Shown here: piece by piece, positions 36,465 through 47,525 of the stretch
Layout of the letters: each line of letters begins with the position of its first letter
How positions within the stretch are numbered: position 1 is the stretch's first letter
Source: Streptomyces sp. CC208A
GTDB taxonomy: Bacteria; Actinomycetota; Actinomycetes; Streptomycetales; Streptomycetaceae
Assembly: GCF_030010625.1 (NCBI RefSeq)
Contig: NZ_JASCXN010000001.1
Location: 186,001-250,000 of the forward strand
Direction: 5' to 3'
DNA: 64,000 nt
Program-made: the position numbers and the translations under genes
The notes under the pieces: generated by a model
What the model was told of the DNA's origin: nothing
The model's database searches: none
The model's input: the letters and a program-made list of their open reading frames with translations, nothing else

Positions 36465-36639
36465 CTTCGTACCGGCAGGCGCGCGGCCCCGTTCCGCCGC
36501 CCCGTGTCGGCGGTGCGGAGCCGCGCCCCTTCCGTGGGCTCCACTCTCTCCTCCGGGCGGCCGCTCCCCCATCCGCTCGGGTACTCATATCGGCGTCTAG
36601 GTACGGGTACTCAGTCGTCCGGCGGAGCGCTCCTGCCTG

Positions 36640-36668
36640 GTGACGGGCGGGCGCCGTCTCGTTACGAT
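36640..36668 (+). promoter_or_regulatory. promoter of the DUF4126 gene (leaderless)
   Basis: GTGACG (36640-36645), 17-bp spacer, TACGAT (36663-36668), then 7 nt to the GTG start. This is the vegetative Streptomyces pattern with transcription starting at or beside the start codon. Confidence 0.55.
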
Positions 36669-36675
36669 CACGGGC

Positions 36676-37314
36676 GTGTCCGTACTCCCCATGATCTTCA
36701 CCAGTGGCTGGGCGAGCGGGATCAACGCGTACGCGGTGGTCCTGCTCCTCGGCGTCTTCGGCGCGACCGGGCTCAGCGACGACGTGCCAGGGGCGCTCCA
36801 GCGCACGGACGTCCTGATCGTGGCCGGCGTGCTGTTCCTCTGCGAGGCCGTCGCGGACAAGATCCCGTACGTGGACAACGTGTGGGACTCCGTCCACACG
36901 GTGATCCGGCCGGTCGCGGGAGCCGTGGTGGCGGCGCTGCTCGCCGGTGAGAGCGGTTCCCTGCCCGAGCTGGCGGCGGGGGCGATCGGCGGTACGACGG
37001 CGTTGATGAGCCATCTGGTCAAGGCGGGGACCCGGATGGCGGTGAACACCTCGCCGGAGCCGTTCTCCAACATCGTGGTCAGTACGGCCGAGGACCTCGC
37101 GGTCGCCGGAGTCATCACCTTCGCGATCTTCCATCCGGTGGCGGCGTCGGTGGTCGCCGCCGTGCTGCTGGGCCTCGGAGTGGCCCTGGTGGTCTTCCTG
37201 GCCTCCCGGATCCGGCGTTTCCGGCGCCGCCGGGCCCAGCGCCGCGCGGAACGCGGAATGGCCGTGGCCGAGGCCGGACCACCTGCGGACCGCCCTGTCG
37301 GTGGAGGCCGATAA
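36676..37314 (+). CDS. DUF4126 integral membrane protein
   Basis: A 212-residue membrane protein with about five to six hydrophobic spans. The opening VSVLPMIFTSGWASGINAYAVVLLLG and the middle KIPYVDNVWDSVHTVIRP (key motif DNVWDSVHT) with STAEDLAVAG mark the DUF4126 family, of unknown function. The C-terminus is very basic (RIRRFRRRRAQRR). GTG at 36676 is chosen because TACGAT lies 7 nt upstream and no ribosome site is present. A long upstream extension in the frame is unsupported. It is followed 10 bp on by a CrtI-like gene, possibly from the same transcript. Confidence 0.85.
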   Translation: MSVLPMIFTSGWASGINAYAVVLLLGVFGATGLSDDVPGALQRTDVLIVAGVLFLCEAVADKIPYVDNVWDSVHTVIRPVAGAVVAALLAGESGSLPELAAGAIGGTTALMSHLVKAGTRMAVNTSPEPFSNIVVSTAEDLAVAGVITFAIFHPVAASVVAAVLLGLGVALVVFLASRIRRFRRRRAQRRAERGMAVAEAGPPADRPVGGGR

Positions 37315-37324
37315 GGTCCCTGAC

Positions 37325-38734
37325 ATGGGACGGATTGTGGTGATCGGCGCGGGTCTCGGCGCCATGGCGGCGGCCGCGCGACTCGCGGTCGCCGGGCACG
37401 CGGTGACGGTGTACGAGCGGACGTCGACGTACGGCGGCTCGGTGGGCCGCTTCGAGCGCGAGGGCTTCGCCTTCGACACGGGTCCGGGGCTGCTGCACCT
37501 GCCGGCGGTCTACCGCGATCTGTTCGTGAAGACGGGGAGGAAGCCGCTGGAGGAGTGCGTCGACCTGGGCCAGGTCGATCCGGCCGCCCGGCACGTCTTC
37601 GCCGACGGCACGCGCGTGGACCTGCCGAACGCCTCGCGGGCCGGCACGATCACCGCCCTGGATGCGGCGCTCGGCGCGGGCGCGGGCCAGCGCTGGGGCG
37701 ACTTCCTGGTGCGGGCCCGCGAGGCGTGGGACCGTACTCGCCGCCCGCTCCTGGAGGAGCCGCGGCCCGCCGACCCGAAGGCCCTGGCCCGCGAGCCGTA
37801 CCCGGCGCTCAAGGCGGGCCTGCTGCGCCGTCCGACGCGGACGCTCGCCCAGGTCGGGGAGCGGGAGCTGAAGGACCCCCGGCTGATGGCGCTCCTGGGC
37901 TCCTACGCGGAGGCGTACGGTTTCCCGGCCGCGAGCGCGCCCGCCTCCGCCGCCGTCCTGCCGTACATGGAGCAGACCTTCGGCAGCTGGTACGTGGCCG
38001 GCGGCCTCCGGGCGCTGGCTGACGCGGTGTACGAGCGCTGCCGGGAGCGGCGGGTGGAGTTCGTCTTCGACGCGCCCGTGGAGGACGTCCTGGAGAAGGA
38101 CGGCCGGGCGGTGGGGATCCGGCTGTCCGGTGGCGAGACCGTAGAGGCCGATCACGTGGTGTCCGGGGCCCCGTTGCCGGCGCTCCCCCACGGTCAGGTG
38201 GCGCCTCGCCACCAGGGGGACGGGACGAGCCGGGTGGCGGTCTGTCTGGCCCTGCGCGGCCCCCGGGAGGCGGAGGCGGTCCACCGGACCGTCGTGCACG
38301 CGGAGGGCGGGCGGCCGACCGTGACCGTGCTGCGGCCGGACGACCCGGCACTGCGCCCGGACGGTGACCACGAGTCGGTGACGGTCACGGCGACCGTGCG
38401 GACCTCCCCCGGGCAGGACTGGGAGGCCTTCGCCGACCGGATGACCGAGGCGGCCGAGCGGGCGGTGCCCGGGCTCGCGGAGCGGCTGCTGTGGCGGCAC
38501 GTCCGCACGCCGGAGGACGTCCGGGCCGCCACCGGGGTCGCCGAGGTCCCGGGCCCGGCGCTGGCAGACGCCGGCGGGGGCTGGCTCCCGGCGGCCAACG
38601 TCTCCCCCGTCCCCGGCCTCTACTTCGCGGGCGGCTGGTCGCACCCGGGCGGCGGGCTCGCCCACGCGGGCATGTCGGGCGCGCTGGTGGCCGGTCTCAT
38701 CGTGGAGGGCGCGGACTTCCGCGGCTCGCGGTGA
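37325..38734 (+). CDS. CrtI/phytoene-desaturase-like FAD-dependent oxidoreductase
   Basis: A 469-residue flavoprotein. The N-terminal dinucleotide motif is VVIGAGLGAMAAAARLAVAGH, shown here by GAGLGAM near residues 7-13, followed by YERTSTYGGSVGRF. The C-terminal FAD motif is GLYFAGGWSHPGGGLAHAG, near 440. These fit carotenoid desaturase/isomerase relatives, but no phytoene synthase or other carotenoid gene is nearby, so the substrate is open. ATG at 37325 has TAAGGT (37312-37317) 7 nt before it, suggesting its own leaderless transcript. The span around residues 287-299 is encoded by a hairpin-forming insertion. Confidence 0.85.
   Translation: MGRIVVIGAGLGAMAAAARLAVAGHAVTVYERTSTYGGSVGRFEREGFAFDTGPGLLHLPAVYRDLFVKTGRKPLEECVDLGQVDPAARHVFADGTRVDLPNASRAGTITALDAALGAGAGQRWGDFLVRAREAWDRTRRPLLEEPRPADPKALAREPYPALKAGLLRRPTRTLAQVGERELKDPRLMALLGSYAEAYGFPAASAPASAAVLPYMEQTFGSWYVAGGLRALADAVYERCRERRVEFVFDAPVEDVLEKDGRAVGIRLSGGETVEADHVVSGAPLPALPHGQVAPRHQGDGTSRVAVCLALRGPREAEAVHRTVVHAEGGRPTVTVLRPDDPALRPDGDHESVTVTATVRTSPGQDWEAFADRMTEAAERAVPGLAERLLWRHVRTPEDVRAATGVAEVPGPALADAGGGWLPAANVSPVPGLYFAGGWSHPGGGLAHAGMSGALVAGLIVEGADFRGSR
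38184..38220 (+). repeat. hairpin-forming element inside the FAD oxidoreductase gene
   Basis: TCCCCC (38184-38189) pairs with GGGGGA (38215-38220), and GGTGGCG (38197-38203) with CGCCACC (38207-38213) around CCT. The left side bulges by 7 nt. It is translated as PHGQVAPRHQG, unlike the rest of the protein, and resembles the small palindromic insertions scattered in Streptomyces genomes. Confidence 0.6.
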
Positions 38735-38753
38735 GCCGCTCCTCCCCGTCCGC

Positions 38754-39617
38754 TCAGTAGCGGTACGGGGACTGCTCGTCCGGGTGCGGTTCGTAGCCGT
38801 ACGTCCCGGGGACGTGCTCCTGGGGCGGCTGCGCCTCGGTGTCGCGCTGCTGCGGGACCCAGACGCCGCCGGGCGGGGTGTCGTAGGTGTACGAGGGGGC
38901 GTAGGGGTCGCCGTAGTACGAGGTGTACTGCTGGCCGTCGGTGCCGGGGCCGATGTACGGGTCGGAGTAGGCGGCGTACTGCTGGGGGCCGCCGGTGGTG
39001 CCGTAGTCGTAGCCGGGCTGCTGCTCGTAGCCGGTGGCGTAGGTGCCGTGACCACTGGTGTCGTAAGAGCCCGTCCCGTAACCACTGGTGTCATAGGAGC
39101 CCGTCCCGTAGGCAGCGGTGTCGTAGGAGCCGGTCCCGTAGGCGCCGGTGTCGTAGACGCCGTACTGGCCGGTGTCCTCGGGCAGGGGCTGGGGCTGGTG
39201 GACGGGGGCCGGCTCGTCGTGGCCGCCGCGCAGCTCCTCGGCGTCCGCGTCCTGCACGGGGGCGTGGGCGGCGCCGGCGTCCTCGTAGGAGAGGCCGGAG
39301 ACCTCCAGGGTGGGACCGCCCTCGGGGGCCGGGCCCGCCTTGCGGCGGCGGCTGGAGCCGGGGCTGCCGCCGACCGCCCAGCCGGTGGAGAAGCCGCGAC
39401 GGAAGGAGAGGGTCACGAAGGTCTGGCCGACGGCGAAGCCGACCGCGCCGACGACGATGACCGCCACCGAGGGCAGCAGCACGCCGACGACCACGCCGAG
39501 GAAGCCGCAGAAGGCGAGGATCCGCCAGCGCAGCCGTGCCTTGTACTGGAGGAGCACCTCGCCCAGCAGCCAGAGGGCCACCAGACCGAACGCGATGTAG
39601 AGGACCGTCCACCCCAT
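38754..39617 (-). CDS. membrane protein with a Tyr/Gly-rich repetitive cytoplasmic tail
   Basis: A 287-residue protein. Two or three N-terminal spans (VLYIAFGLVALWLLGEVLL, then LAFCGFLGVVVGVLLP and VAVIVVGAVGFAVGQ; residues 3-70) carry a basic stretch, then a 200-residue low-complexity tail. The tail holds at least four copies of a YGTGSYDTSG unit (about 145-185) and many Tyr-Asp/Tyr-Gly pairs. No enzymatic motif is seen. ATG at 39617 follows AGGGGCGG. It belongs to no family I can name with confidence; comparable membrane proteins beside metF occur in other streptomycetes. Confidence 0.7.
   Translation of the reverse strand: MGWTVLYIAFGLVALWLLGEVLLQYKARLRWRILAFCGFLGVVVGVLLPSVAVIVVGAVGFAVGQTFVTLSFRRGFSTGWAVGGSPGSSRRRKAGPAPEGGPTLEVSGLSYEDAGAAHAPVQDADAEELRGGHDEPAPVHQPQPLPEDTGQYGVYDTGAYGTGSYDTAAYGTGSYDTSGYGTGSYDTSGHGTYATGYEQQPGYDYGTTGGPQQYAAYSDPYIGPGTDGQQYTSYYGDPYAPSYTYDTPPGGVWVPQQRDTEAQPPQEHVPGTYGYEPHPDEQSPYRY
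39045..39165 (-). repeat. 30-nt in-frame repeats encoding YGTGSYDTSG
   Basis: About four 30-nt units, varying at a few positions, encode YGTGSYDTSG, YGTGSYDTAA and YDTGAYGTGS forms in the tail of the membrane protein. Confidence 0.85.
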
Positions 39618-39671
39618 GCCCCGCCGCCCCTCTCTACGGCCACCGCCGCTGGTCGGGGCGGGTACGACCGG

Positions 39672-40586
39672 TCAGGACTGCTGGTGCAGTCCGAGATTCT
39701 CGTAGATCTCGAGCGTCGCGGTGGAGCTGTTGAGCGTGATGAAGTGCAGTCCGGGGACACCCTCGGCCAGCAGGCGTGCGCAGAACTCCGTCGCGAACTC
39801 GATACCGATGGAGCGTACAGCGGCGGGATCGTCCTTGACGGCGAGGATGCGTTCTTTCACGTCCGCGGGGAAGGCGGCGTTGCTGAGCTGGGGCAGCCGG
39901 TCGAGCGTCTTCACGTTCACGACGGGCATGACCTCGGGGATGATCGGGGTCTCGCAGCCCGCCTTCTCGACGCTGTCGCGCAGCCGCAGGTAGTTCTCGG
40001 GGTCGAAGAACATCTGGGTGACCGCGTAGTCGGCGCCGGCCCGGCACTTGTCGACGAAGTGCCGGATGTCGGTGTCCCAGTCGGTGGACCGGGGGTGCAT
40101 CTCGGGGAAGGCGGCGACGCCCACGCAGAAGTCGCCGGACTCCTTGATGAGACGGACCAGGTCGGCGGCGTAGCGCACGCCCTGGGGGTGCTCGACCCAG
40201 TCGCCCAGCGGATCGCCCGGCGGGTCGCCGCGCAGCGCGAGCATGTTGCGGATGCCGGCGTCGGCGTACTGTCCGAGGACGTTGCGCAGTTCGGCGACCG
40301 AGTGGTCGACGGCGGTGAGGTGGGCGACCGGGGTGAGGGTGGTGTCCGAGGCGATCTTCTGGGTGGCCTTGACGGTGCCGCCGCGGGTGGAGCCGCCGGC
40401 GCCGTAGGTCACCGAGACGAAGCTGGGGCCGACGGCCTCGACGCGGCGCATGGCGTTCCAGAGGACCTGTTCGCCCTTGGGCGTCCGGGGGGCGTAGAAC
40501 TCGAAGGAGTACGACGTGCCGGAGGCGAGGATCTCGCGGACCGTGCGGGCGCGGTCCGAACGGACGGAGGCGGTTCCAAGGGCCAT
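39672..40586 (-). CDS. metF: methylenetetrahydrofolate reductase
   Basis: A 304-residue flavoenzyme making 5-methyltetrahydrofolate for methionine synthesis. The TIM barrel shows [14 protein letters not shown] (catalytic Glu), [29 protein letters not shown] and [14 protein letters not shown] at 40586; on the minus strand TAACCT (40598-40593) lies 6 nt before it, so the message is probably leaderless. Length and motifs are standard. Downstream is the Tyr/Gly-rich membrane protein, 54 bp away. Confidence 0.96.
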   Translation of the reverse strand: MALGTASVRSDRARTVREILASGTSYSFEFYAPRTPKGEQVLWNAMRRVEAVGPSFVSVTYGAGGSTRGGTVKATQKIASDTTLTPVAHLTAVDHSVAELRNVLGQYADAGIRNMLALRGDPPGDPLGDWVEHPQGVRYAADLVRLIKESGDFCVGVAAFPEMHPRSTDWDTDIRHFVDKCRAGADYAVTQMFFDPENYLRLRDSVEKAGCETPIIPEVMPVVNVKTLDRLPQLSNAAFPADVKERILAVKDDPAAVRSIGIEFATEFCARLLAEGVPGLHFITLNSSTATLEIYENLGLHQQS

Positions 40587-40663
40587 ACCGGCAGGTTAGA
40601 CGGGGTCCAGGTGACCGCGGAAACAGCGTCCGAGGAGTGGACACCTTTTCGGACACCGGTACG

Positions 40664-40712
40664 GGCCCGCTCCCGCGCCCGGATTCGGACGGCGGCCCGC
40701 TCCCGCGCCCGG
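40664..40712. repeat. 19-bp direct repeat beside thiE
   Basis: GGCCCGCTCCCGCGCCCGG occurs at 40664-40682 and 40694-40712, 30 bp apart, ending 1 bp from the thiE stop. It may be the remains of a slipped duplication or part of a termination structure. Confidence 0.7.
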
Positions 40713-40713
40713 G

Positions 40714-41364
40714 TCAGGCGGCCCGCTCCCGGACGCGCTTGGCGAGGGAGGCGGCGGCCGCGGCCGGGTCGTCGGCCTCGGTGATCGCGCGGACCACGAC
40801 GATCCGGCGGGCGCCGGCGTCAAGCACCTCGTCGAGGTTGGCCTCGTCGATGCCGCCGATGGCGAACCAGGGGCGGTCCTGGGCGAGTCCTGCCGCGTAC
40901 CGCACCAGGTCGAGGCCGGGGGCGTACCGGCCGGGCTTGGTGGGGGTGGGCCAGCAGGGGCCGGTGCAGAAGTAGTCGACGCCGGGTTCGGAGGCGGCCG
41001 CGGCCGCCTCCGCCTCGGCGTGGCAGGAGCGGCCGACCAGCACCCGGTCGCCGAGGATCGCGCGGGCGGCGGGGACGGGGAGGTCGCCCTGGCCGAGGTG
41101 GAGCACGTCGGAACCGATGGCGTGGGCGACGTCGGCCCGGTCGTTGACCGCGAGGAGCTTGCCGTGGCGGCGGCAGGCGTCGGCGAACACGGCGAGGTGC
41201 TCCAGCTCCTCGCCCGCCTCCATGCCCTTGTCGCGGAGCTGCACGATGTCGACGCCGGAGGAGAGCACGGCGTCGAGGAAGGCGGGCAGGTCGCCCTGGC
41301 GCTTCCGGGCGTCGGTGCACAGGTAGAGGCGGGCGTCGGCGAGCAGCTCACGAGGCGTGGACAT
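40714..41364 (-). CDS. thiE: thiamine-phosphate synthase
   Basis: A 216-residue TIM barrel joining HMP-PP and the thiazole phosphate. Motifs: [67 protein letters not shown] and [16 protein letters not shown] at 41364; the upstream open frame has no support. It is on the opposite strand to thiO-thiS-thiG and separated from the gene ahead by a strong hairpin, so it is probably transcribed on its own. Confidence 0.95.
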   Translation of the reverse strand: MSTPRELLADARLYLCTDARKRQGDLPAFLDAVLSSGVDIVQLRDKGMEAGEELEHLAVFADACRRHGKLLAVNDRADVAHAIGSDVLHLGQGDLPVPAARAILGDRVLVGRSCHAEAEAAAAASEPGVDYFCTGPCWPTPTKPGRYAPGLDLVRYAAGLAQDRPWFAIGGIDEANLDEVLDAGARRIVVVRAITEADDPAAAAASLAKRVRERAA

Positions 41365-41387
41365 GGTGGTTCCCCCGTCGGGTGGTG

Positions 41388-41421
41388 CCGGTGCCGCGGC
41401 GGCGGACCGCCGCGGCACCGG
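41388..41421 (-). terminator. 15-bp perfect hairpin between the Rv2175c-like gene and thiE
   Basis: CCGGTGCCGCGGCGG (41388-41402) pairs exactly with 41407-41421 around a CGGA tetraloop. It lies 20 bp after the upstream gene stop and 23 bp before the thiE start, so it works as a terminator or as a barrier to read-through. Confidence 0.75.
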
Positions 41422-41441
41422 TTCGGTGGTGGTTCGGTGGG

Positions 41442-41807
41442 TCAGACGGCGAGCGCCTGGGCGCGGCGCTTCACCTCCGTGCCGCGATTCTCTCCGAGGG
41501 CCTGCGCGGGGGTGCCGGGCAGGCTCGGGTCCGGGGTGAAGAGCCACTCCAGCATCTCTTCGTCGGTGAAGCCGTCGTCCTTCAGGAGCGTCAGGGTGCC
41601 GGCGAGGCCCTTGACGACCTTGCCGTCCTGGATGAAGGCGGCGGGCACCTGGAGCGCGTTGTTCTCGCCGCGGCGCACGGCGATCAGCTGGCCCTCCTTC
41701 ACCAGCTGCCGCACACGCGTCACCTCGACGCCGAGCATCTCCGCGATGTCGGGGAGATAGAGCCAGGCGGGGACGAGAGCATCGATTTTTGCGTCAATCT
41801 CGGTCAC
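41442..41807 (-). CDS. Rv2175c-family DNA-binding protein
   Basis: A 121-residue protein with a winged-helix/MerR-like N-terminal half ([31 protein letters not shown], about 17-47) and a C-terminal helical part containing [23 protein letters not shown], as in the mycobacterial protein Rv2175c. In M. tuberculosis that protein is phosphorylated by the kinase PknL, whose gene is adjacent. Here a PASTA kinase sits about 3.8 kb away, separated by the thi genes. Function: probable DNA binding controlled by phosphorylation (inference). Confidence 0.88.
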   Translation of the reverse strand: MTEIDAKIDALVPAWLYLPDIAEMLGVEVTRVRQLVKEGQLIAVRRGENNALQVPAAFIQDGKVVKGLAGTLTLLKDDGFTDEEMLEWLFTPDPSLPGTPAQALGENRGTEVKRRAQALAV

Positions 41808-41877
41808 GGGACAAGCCTGCCATCCGGGACCGACAGCCGGTAGTCGGACCCGTCCCGCAGCCTCCGTACGGGGGGTG

Positions 41878-43092
41878 CTACCGGGCCGCGGACTTCAGCG
41901 GGACGGCCGGGTCGGCGGCGCGCCCGGGGTCGACGGGGGTGCCGGCCTCGATGAGCCTGCGCCCCTGGGCGAGGTCGCGGGGCCGGCCGACGGCGAGCAG
42001 CGCGACCGGCACGTCGTCCCGCAGCCAGAGCGCCGACCAGGAGGCGCCGGCCGGGTCGCCGCGCCGCACCAGCGTGTCGGCGCCCGCGTGGTGGCCGGCG
42101 TACTGGACGAAGCGGCCGAACTGCTCGGACCAGAAGTACGGGACGGGGTCGTACGGCTCCCGCGCGGCGCCCAGGATGTCGGCGGCGACCGTGCGGGGGC
42201 CCTGGAGGGCGTTGTCCCAGTGGTGGACGAGGAGCCGTTCGCCGTAGCGGGCGGAGGGGAAGGAGACGCAGTCGCCGACCGCGTACACCTCGGGCAGGGA
42301 GGTGCGCAGCCGGCCGTCGGCGGTGACGGCGCCGCCGGGGTCGAGGGCGATGCCGGAGCCGGCGAGCCAGGCGGTGGCGGGGCGGGCGCCGATGCCGACG
42401 ACGACGGCGTCGGCGGGGAGTTCGCGGCCGTCGGCGAGGACGACGGCGCCGGGCCGGACGGTGTCCACGCGCGCGTGGGTGAGGAGTTCGGCGCCGCTCT
42501 CGGCGTACCAGCCGGCCATGACGGTGGTGACCTCGGCGGGCAGGGCGCCGGCGAGCGGCAGGGCCGTGGCCTCGACGACGGTGACGGCGCAGCCGGCCTC
42601 GCGGGCGGCGGTGGCGAACTCGGCGCCGATCCAGCCGGCGCCGACCACGACGACGGTGTGCCGGTTCTCCAGGACGGGGGCGAGGCGGACGGCGTCGTCG
42701 AGGGTGCGCAGCAGGTGGACGCCGGGGACGCCCTCGGCGCCGGGAAGGGTGAGCGGGTGGGCGCCGGTGGCGAGGACGAGGATGTCGTACGGGACGGGGC
42801 CGGCCTCGGTGTCGAGCTCGCGGTCGGCCGGGCGCAGTCCCGTGACGTCCAGGCCGAGCCTGAGGTCGACGTCGAGGGAGGCGAAGTCGACGTCGAAGGC
42901 GGAGGTCTCGGCCTTGCCGAGGAGGATCGCCTTGGAGAGCGGGGGCCGGTCGTAGGGCTGGTGGGGTTCGGCGCCGATGAGGGTGACGGGGCCCTCGTAG
43001 CCCTGTTCGCGCAGGGCGACGGCGGTCTGCACGCCCGCCATGCCCGCGCCGACGATCACGACGTGCCGCTGGTTCTGCTTCTGCTCGCTCAC
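41878..43092 (-). CDS. NAD(P)/FAD-dependent ferredoxin-reductase-like oxidoreductase
   Basis: A 404-residue two-dinucleotide flavoprotein: HVVIVGAGMAGVQTA (FAD, about 10-24), YDRPPLSK (conserved Pro-Pro-Leu-Ser-Lys), VVVVGAGWIGAEFA (NAD(P), about 145-158), VYAVGDCVSFPS (second FAD motif) and a C-terminal domain as in Rieske-type ferredoxin reductases. No ferredoxin or oxygenase gene is nearby, so the electron acceptor is unknown. It is divergent from the thiO riboswitch region and 70 bp ahead of the Rv2175c-like gene. Confidence 0.9.
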   Translation of the reverse strand: MSEQKQNQRHVVIVGAGMAGVQTAVALREQGYEGPVTLIGAEPHQPYDRPPLSKAILLGKAETSAFDVDFASLDVDLRLGLDVTGLRPADRELDTEAGPVPYDILVLATGAHPLTLPGAEGVPGVHLLRTLDDAVRLAPVLENRHTVVVVGAGWIGAEFATAAREAGCAVTVVEATALPLAGALPAEVTTVMAGWYAESGAELLTHARVDTVRPGAVVLADGRELPADAVVVGIGARPATAWLAGSGIALDPGGAVTADGRLRTSLPEVYAVGDCVSFPSARYGERLLVHHWDNALQGPRTVAADILGAAREPYDPVPYFWSEQFGRFVQYAGHHAGADTLVRRGDPAGASWSALWLRDDVPVALLAVGRPRDLAQGRRLIEAGTPVDPGRAADPAVPLKSAAR

Positions 43093-43161
43093 CCGCCCAC
43101 CTTACGCATCTGACGCTTTATCAGTAATAGAGGTCCCCTGTGGCGCTCCGCCGACGGCGGC

Positions 43162-43167
43162 TAGGGT
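43162..43167 (+). promoter_or_regulatory. -10 hexamer of the thiOSG operon
   Basis: TAGGGT would start the transcript near 43174, right at the 5' edge of the TPP riboswitch. No convincing -35 is seen. Confidence 0.4.
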
Positions 43168-43179
43168 GGCGGACACACA

Positions 43180-43280
43180 CCACTCGCGGGAGCCCGGACG
43201 GACCGGGCTGAGAGGGAGGCTGGCCGGCCTCCGACCGTACGAACCTGATCCGGGTCATGCCGGCGAAGGGAGGGGCGGTC
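43180..43280 (+). promoter_or_regulatory. TPP (thiamin pyrophosphate) riboswitch
   Basis: The THI box is clear: GGGCTGAGAGGGA (43205-43217) for the pyrimidine-binding arm, and ACCGTACGAACCTGATCCGG (about 43234-43253) with GTCATGCCGGCGAAGGGA for the diphosphate arm and closing stem. The closing stem ends at the purine-rich ribosome site of thiO (GAAGGGAGGGG), so TPP binding should block translation of thiO and the coupled thiS and thiG. Confidence 0.93.
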
Positions 43281-43286
43281 ACGCCC

Positions 43287-45474
<2,188 letters not shown>

Positions 45475-45576
45475 CCCCGGCCCCCGGTCCCGGCCGGGCA
45501 CGGGTACGTCACAGGCGTGCTGCGGTCGGGGCCCGGGGGGCCGGCCGTGTCCCTGCCGGCTCGTAGACTCGTCGCC

Positions 45577-47490
45577 GTGGACACGACCCTTCAGGACCCC
45601 CTCGTGGGGCGGCTGCTCGACGGCCGCTACCGCGTCGACGCGCGCATCGCCGTCGGCGGGATGGCCACGGTCTACCGGGCCGTCGACACCCGCCTCGACC
45701 GCGTCCTCGCGCTCAAGGTGATGCACCCCGAGCTCGCGGCCGACGCCGCCTTCGTCGAGCGGTTCATCCGCGAGGCGAAGTCCGTCGCCCGCCTCGCCCA
45801 TCCGAACGTGGTCGGCGTCTTCGACCAGGGCGCCGAGGGCGCGTACGTCTACCTGGCGATGGAGTACGTCTCCGGCTGCACCCTGCGCGACGTGCTCCGC
45901 GAGCGCGGCGCGCTCCAGCCCCGCGCCGCCCTGGACATCCTGGAGCCGGTGCTCGCCGCGCTCGGCGCCGCGCACCGGGCCGGGTTCGTGCACCGGGACA
46001 TGAAGCCGGAGAACGTGCTGATAGGGGACGACGGCCGGGTCAAGGTCGCCGACTTCGGTCTCGTACGGTCCGTGGGCTCGGCGACCGCCACCACCGGCGC
46101 GGTCCTCGGCACCGTCTCGTACCTCGCCCCCGAGCAGATCGAGCACGGCACCGCCGACACCCGGGCCGACGTGTACGCGTGCGGCGTCGTCCTGTACGAG
46201 ATGCTGACGGGCGCCAAGCCGTACTCCGGCGACACCCCCGCCCAGGTGCTCTACCAGCACCTGAACACCGACGTGCCGGCCCCGTCCGCCGCCGTCCCCG
46301 GCCTGCCGCCGGCCCTGGACGAGCTGGTCGCGGCCGCGACCGCCCGCACCCCCGACGTCCGCCCGCACGACGCCGTGGCCCTCCTCGGCCTGCTCCGGGA
46401 GGCACGGGCGACCCTCACCGACGCCCAGCTGGACGCGGTCCCGCCGCGGGCGCGCGCCGAGCAGCGGGACACCGGCGAGGACCGCACCAGCGTGATCGCC
46501 CGCCCCGTGCCCGAGCCCACCGATCCGCAGGCGGTGCAGCACACCAGCCGGCTCGCGGCCCCCGAGCCGCCGCCGGCCCGGTCGCGCCGTCCGCGCCGGC
46601 CGGCCCCGCGCGGCCCGCTCCTGATCGTCCTCGGCGTCCTGCTCGTCCTGGGCCTCGGCACCGGCGTCTGGTACATCAACGCCGGCCAGTTCACCCGTGT
46701 CCCCGCCGTCCTCGGCCAGACCGAGGAGACGGCGGCCAAGCGGCTCGCCGACGCCGGCCTGGAGCGGGGGGAGACGAAGCACGCCTTCAGCGACGTGTAC
46801 GAGCGCGGCACCGTGATGGCCGTCGACCCGGCGCCCGGCGAGCGGGTCCGCAGCCACGCCACCGTCACCCTCACGCTCTCCCGCGGCCCGGAGATCGTGA
46901 AGGTGCCCAACCTGAAGCACAAGCCGCTCGACGAGGCCAGGCGGATCCTTGAGGAGCAGGGCCTCGCCCCCGGCGTGGTCACCACCGTCTTCAGCACGAC
47001 CGTCGCCCAGGGCGCGGTGATCGGCTCCGACCCGGAGCCGGGCACCGAGCGGGCCCCGGACTCGGCCGTGGCGCTCGTGGTCAGCAAGGGCGCCCCGGTC
47101 GACGTCCCGGACGTGACCGGCGAGACCGTCGCCGACGCCACCGCCACCCTCCAGGAGGCCGGTCTCAAGGTGTCGGTCGCGCCGGAGCGGGTGCACTCCG
47201 CCGAGGAGGCCGGCTCCGTCGCCGCCCAGTCGCTCGCGGAGGGCAGCCGGGCCGCGAAGGGCGACGCGATCACGCTGACCGTCTCCAAGGGGCCGCGGCA
47301 GGTCGAGGTCCCGGACGTCGTCGGCATGAAGACCGACGAGGCCCGCGAGAAGCTGGAGGGCGCCGGCTTCGAGGTGAAGGTCGAGAAGTCCTTCCCCTTC
47401 CTCGGCGACGAGGTGGCGCGCCAGTCCGTGGGGGGCGGCGAGACCGCACCGGAGGGCTCCACCGTCACCCTCACGATCAAGGGGATCTGA
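45577..47490 (+). CDS. PASTA-domain Ser/Thr protein kinase (PknL/PknB type)
   Basis: A 637-residue membrane kinase. Catalytic residues: glycine loop AVGGMATVYRA, ALKVM (Lys47), HRDMKPEN (catalytic Asp near 141), DFG (near 159) and the activation-loop Thr cluster TATTGAVLGTVSYLAPEQ (key piece TATTGAVLGT). A juxtamembrane Arg/Pro linker, one span (LLIVLGVLLVLGLGTGVWY, about 349-367) and four extracellular PASTA repeats (370-637) complete it. PASTA domains bind muropeptides or lipid II. TAGACT (45564-45569) is 7 nt before the GTG start, so it is leaderless. An Rv2175c-like protein nearby is a plausible substrate. Confidence 0.94.
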   Translation: MDTTLQDPLVGRLLDGRYRVDARIAVGGMATVYRAVDTRLDRVLALKVMHPELAADAAFVERFIREAKSVARLAHPNVVGVFDQGAEGAYVYLAMEYVSGCTLRDVLRERGALQPRAALDILEPVLAALGAAHRAGFVHRDMKPENVLIGDDGRVKVADFGLVRSVGSATATTGAVLGTVSYLAPEQIEHGTADTRADVYACGVVLYEMLTGAKPYSGDTPAQVLYQHLNTDVPAPSAAVPGLPPALDELVAAATARTPDVRPHDAVALLGLLREARATLTDAQLDAVPPRARAEQRDTGEDRTSVIARPVPEPTDPQAVQHTSRLAAPEPPPARSRRPRRPAPRGPLLIVLGVLLVLGLGTGVWYINAGQFTRVPAVLGQTEETAAKRLADAGLERGETKHAFSDVYERGTVMAVDPAPGERVRSHATVTLTLSRGPEIVKVPNLKHKPLDEARRILEEQGLAPGVVTTVFSTTVAQGAVIGSDPEPGTERAPDSAVALVVSKGAPVDVPDVTGETVADATATLQEAGLKVSVAPERVHSAEEAGSVAAQSLAEGSRAAKGDAITLTVSKGPRQVEVPDVVGMKTDEAREKLEGAGFEVKVEKSFPFLGDEVARQSVGGGETAPEGSTVTLTIKGI

Positions 47491-47525
47491 TCAAGGAAAT
47501 CCGAGCAAGGGAATCTGGGACACCC

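Larger units (their letters stand above)
36309..36675 (+). other. 367-bp intergenic region: heptamer repeats, strong terminator, promoter
   Basis: After the TetR stop comes a heptamer array (36314-36404), then a 24-bp-stem terminator (36411-36464). From 36465 to 36575 the DNA shows nothing recognisable. Two copies of CGGGTACTCA (36578-36587 and 36604-36613, 26 bp apart) precede a promoter-like pair: GTGACG (36640-36645), a 17-bp spacer and TACGAT (36663-36668). The TACGAT hexamer ends 7 nt before the GTG of the DUF4126 gene. Confidence 0.6.
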
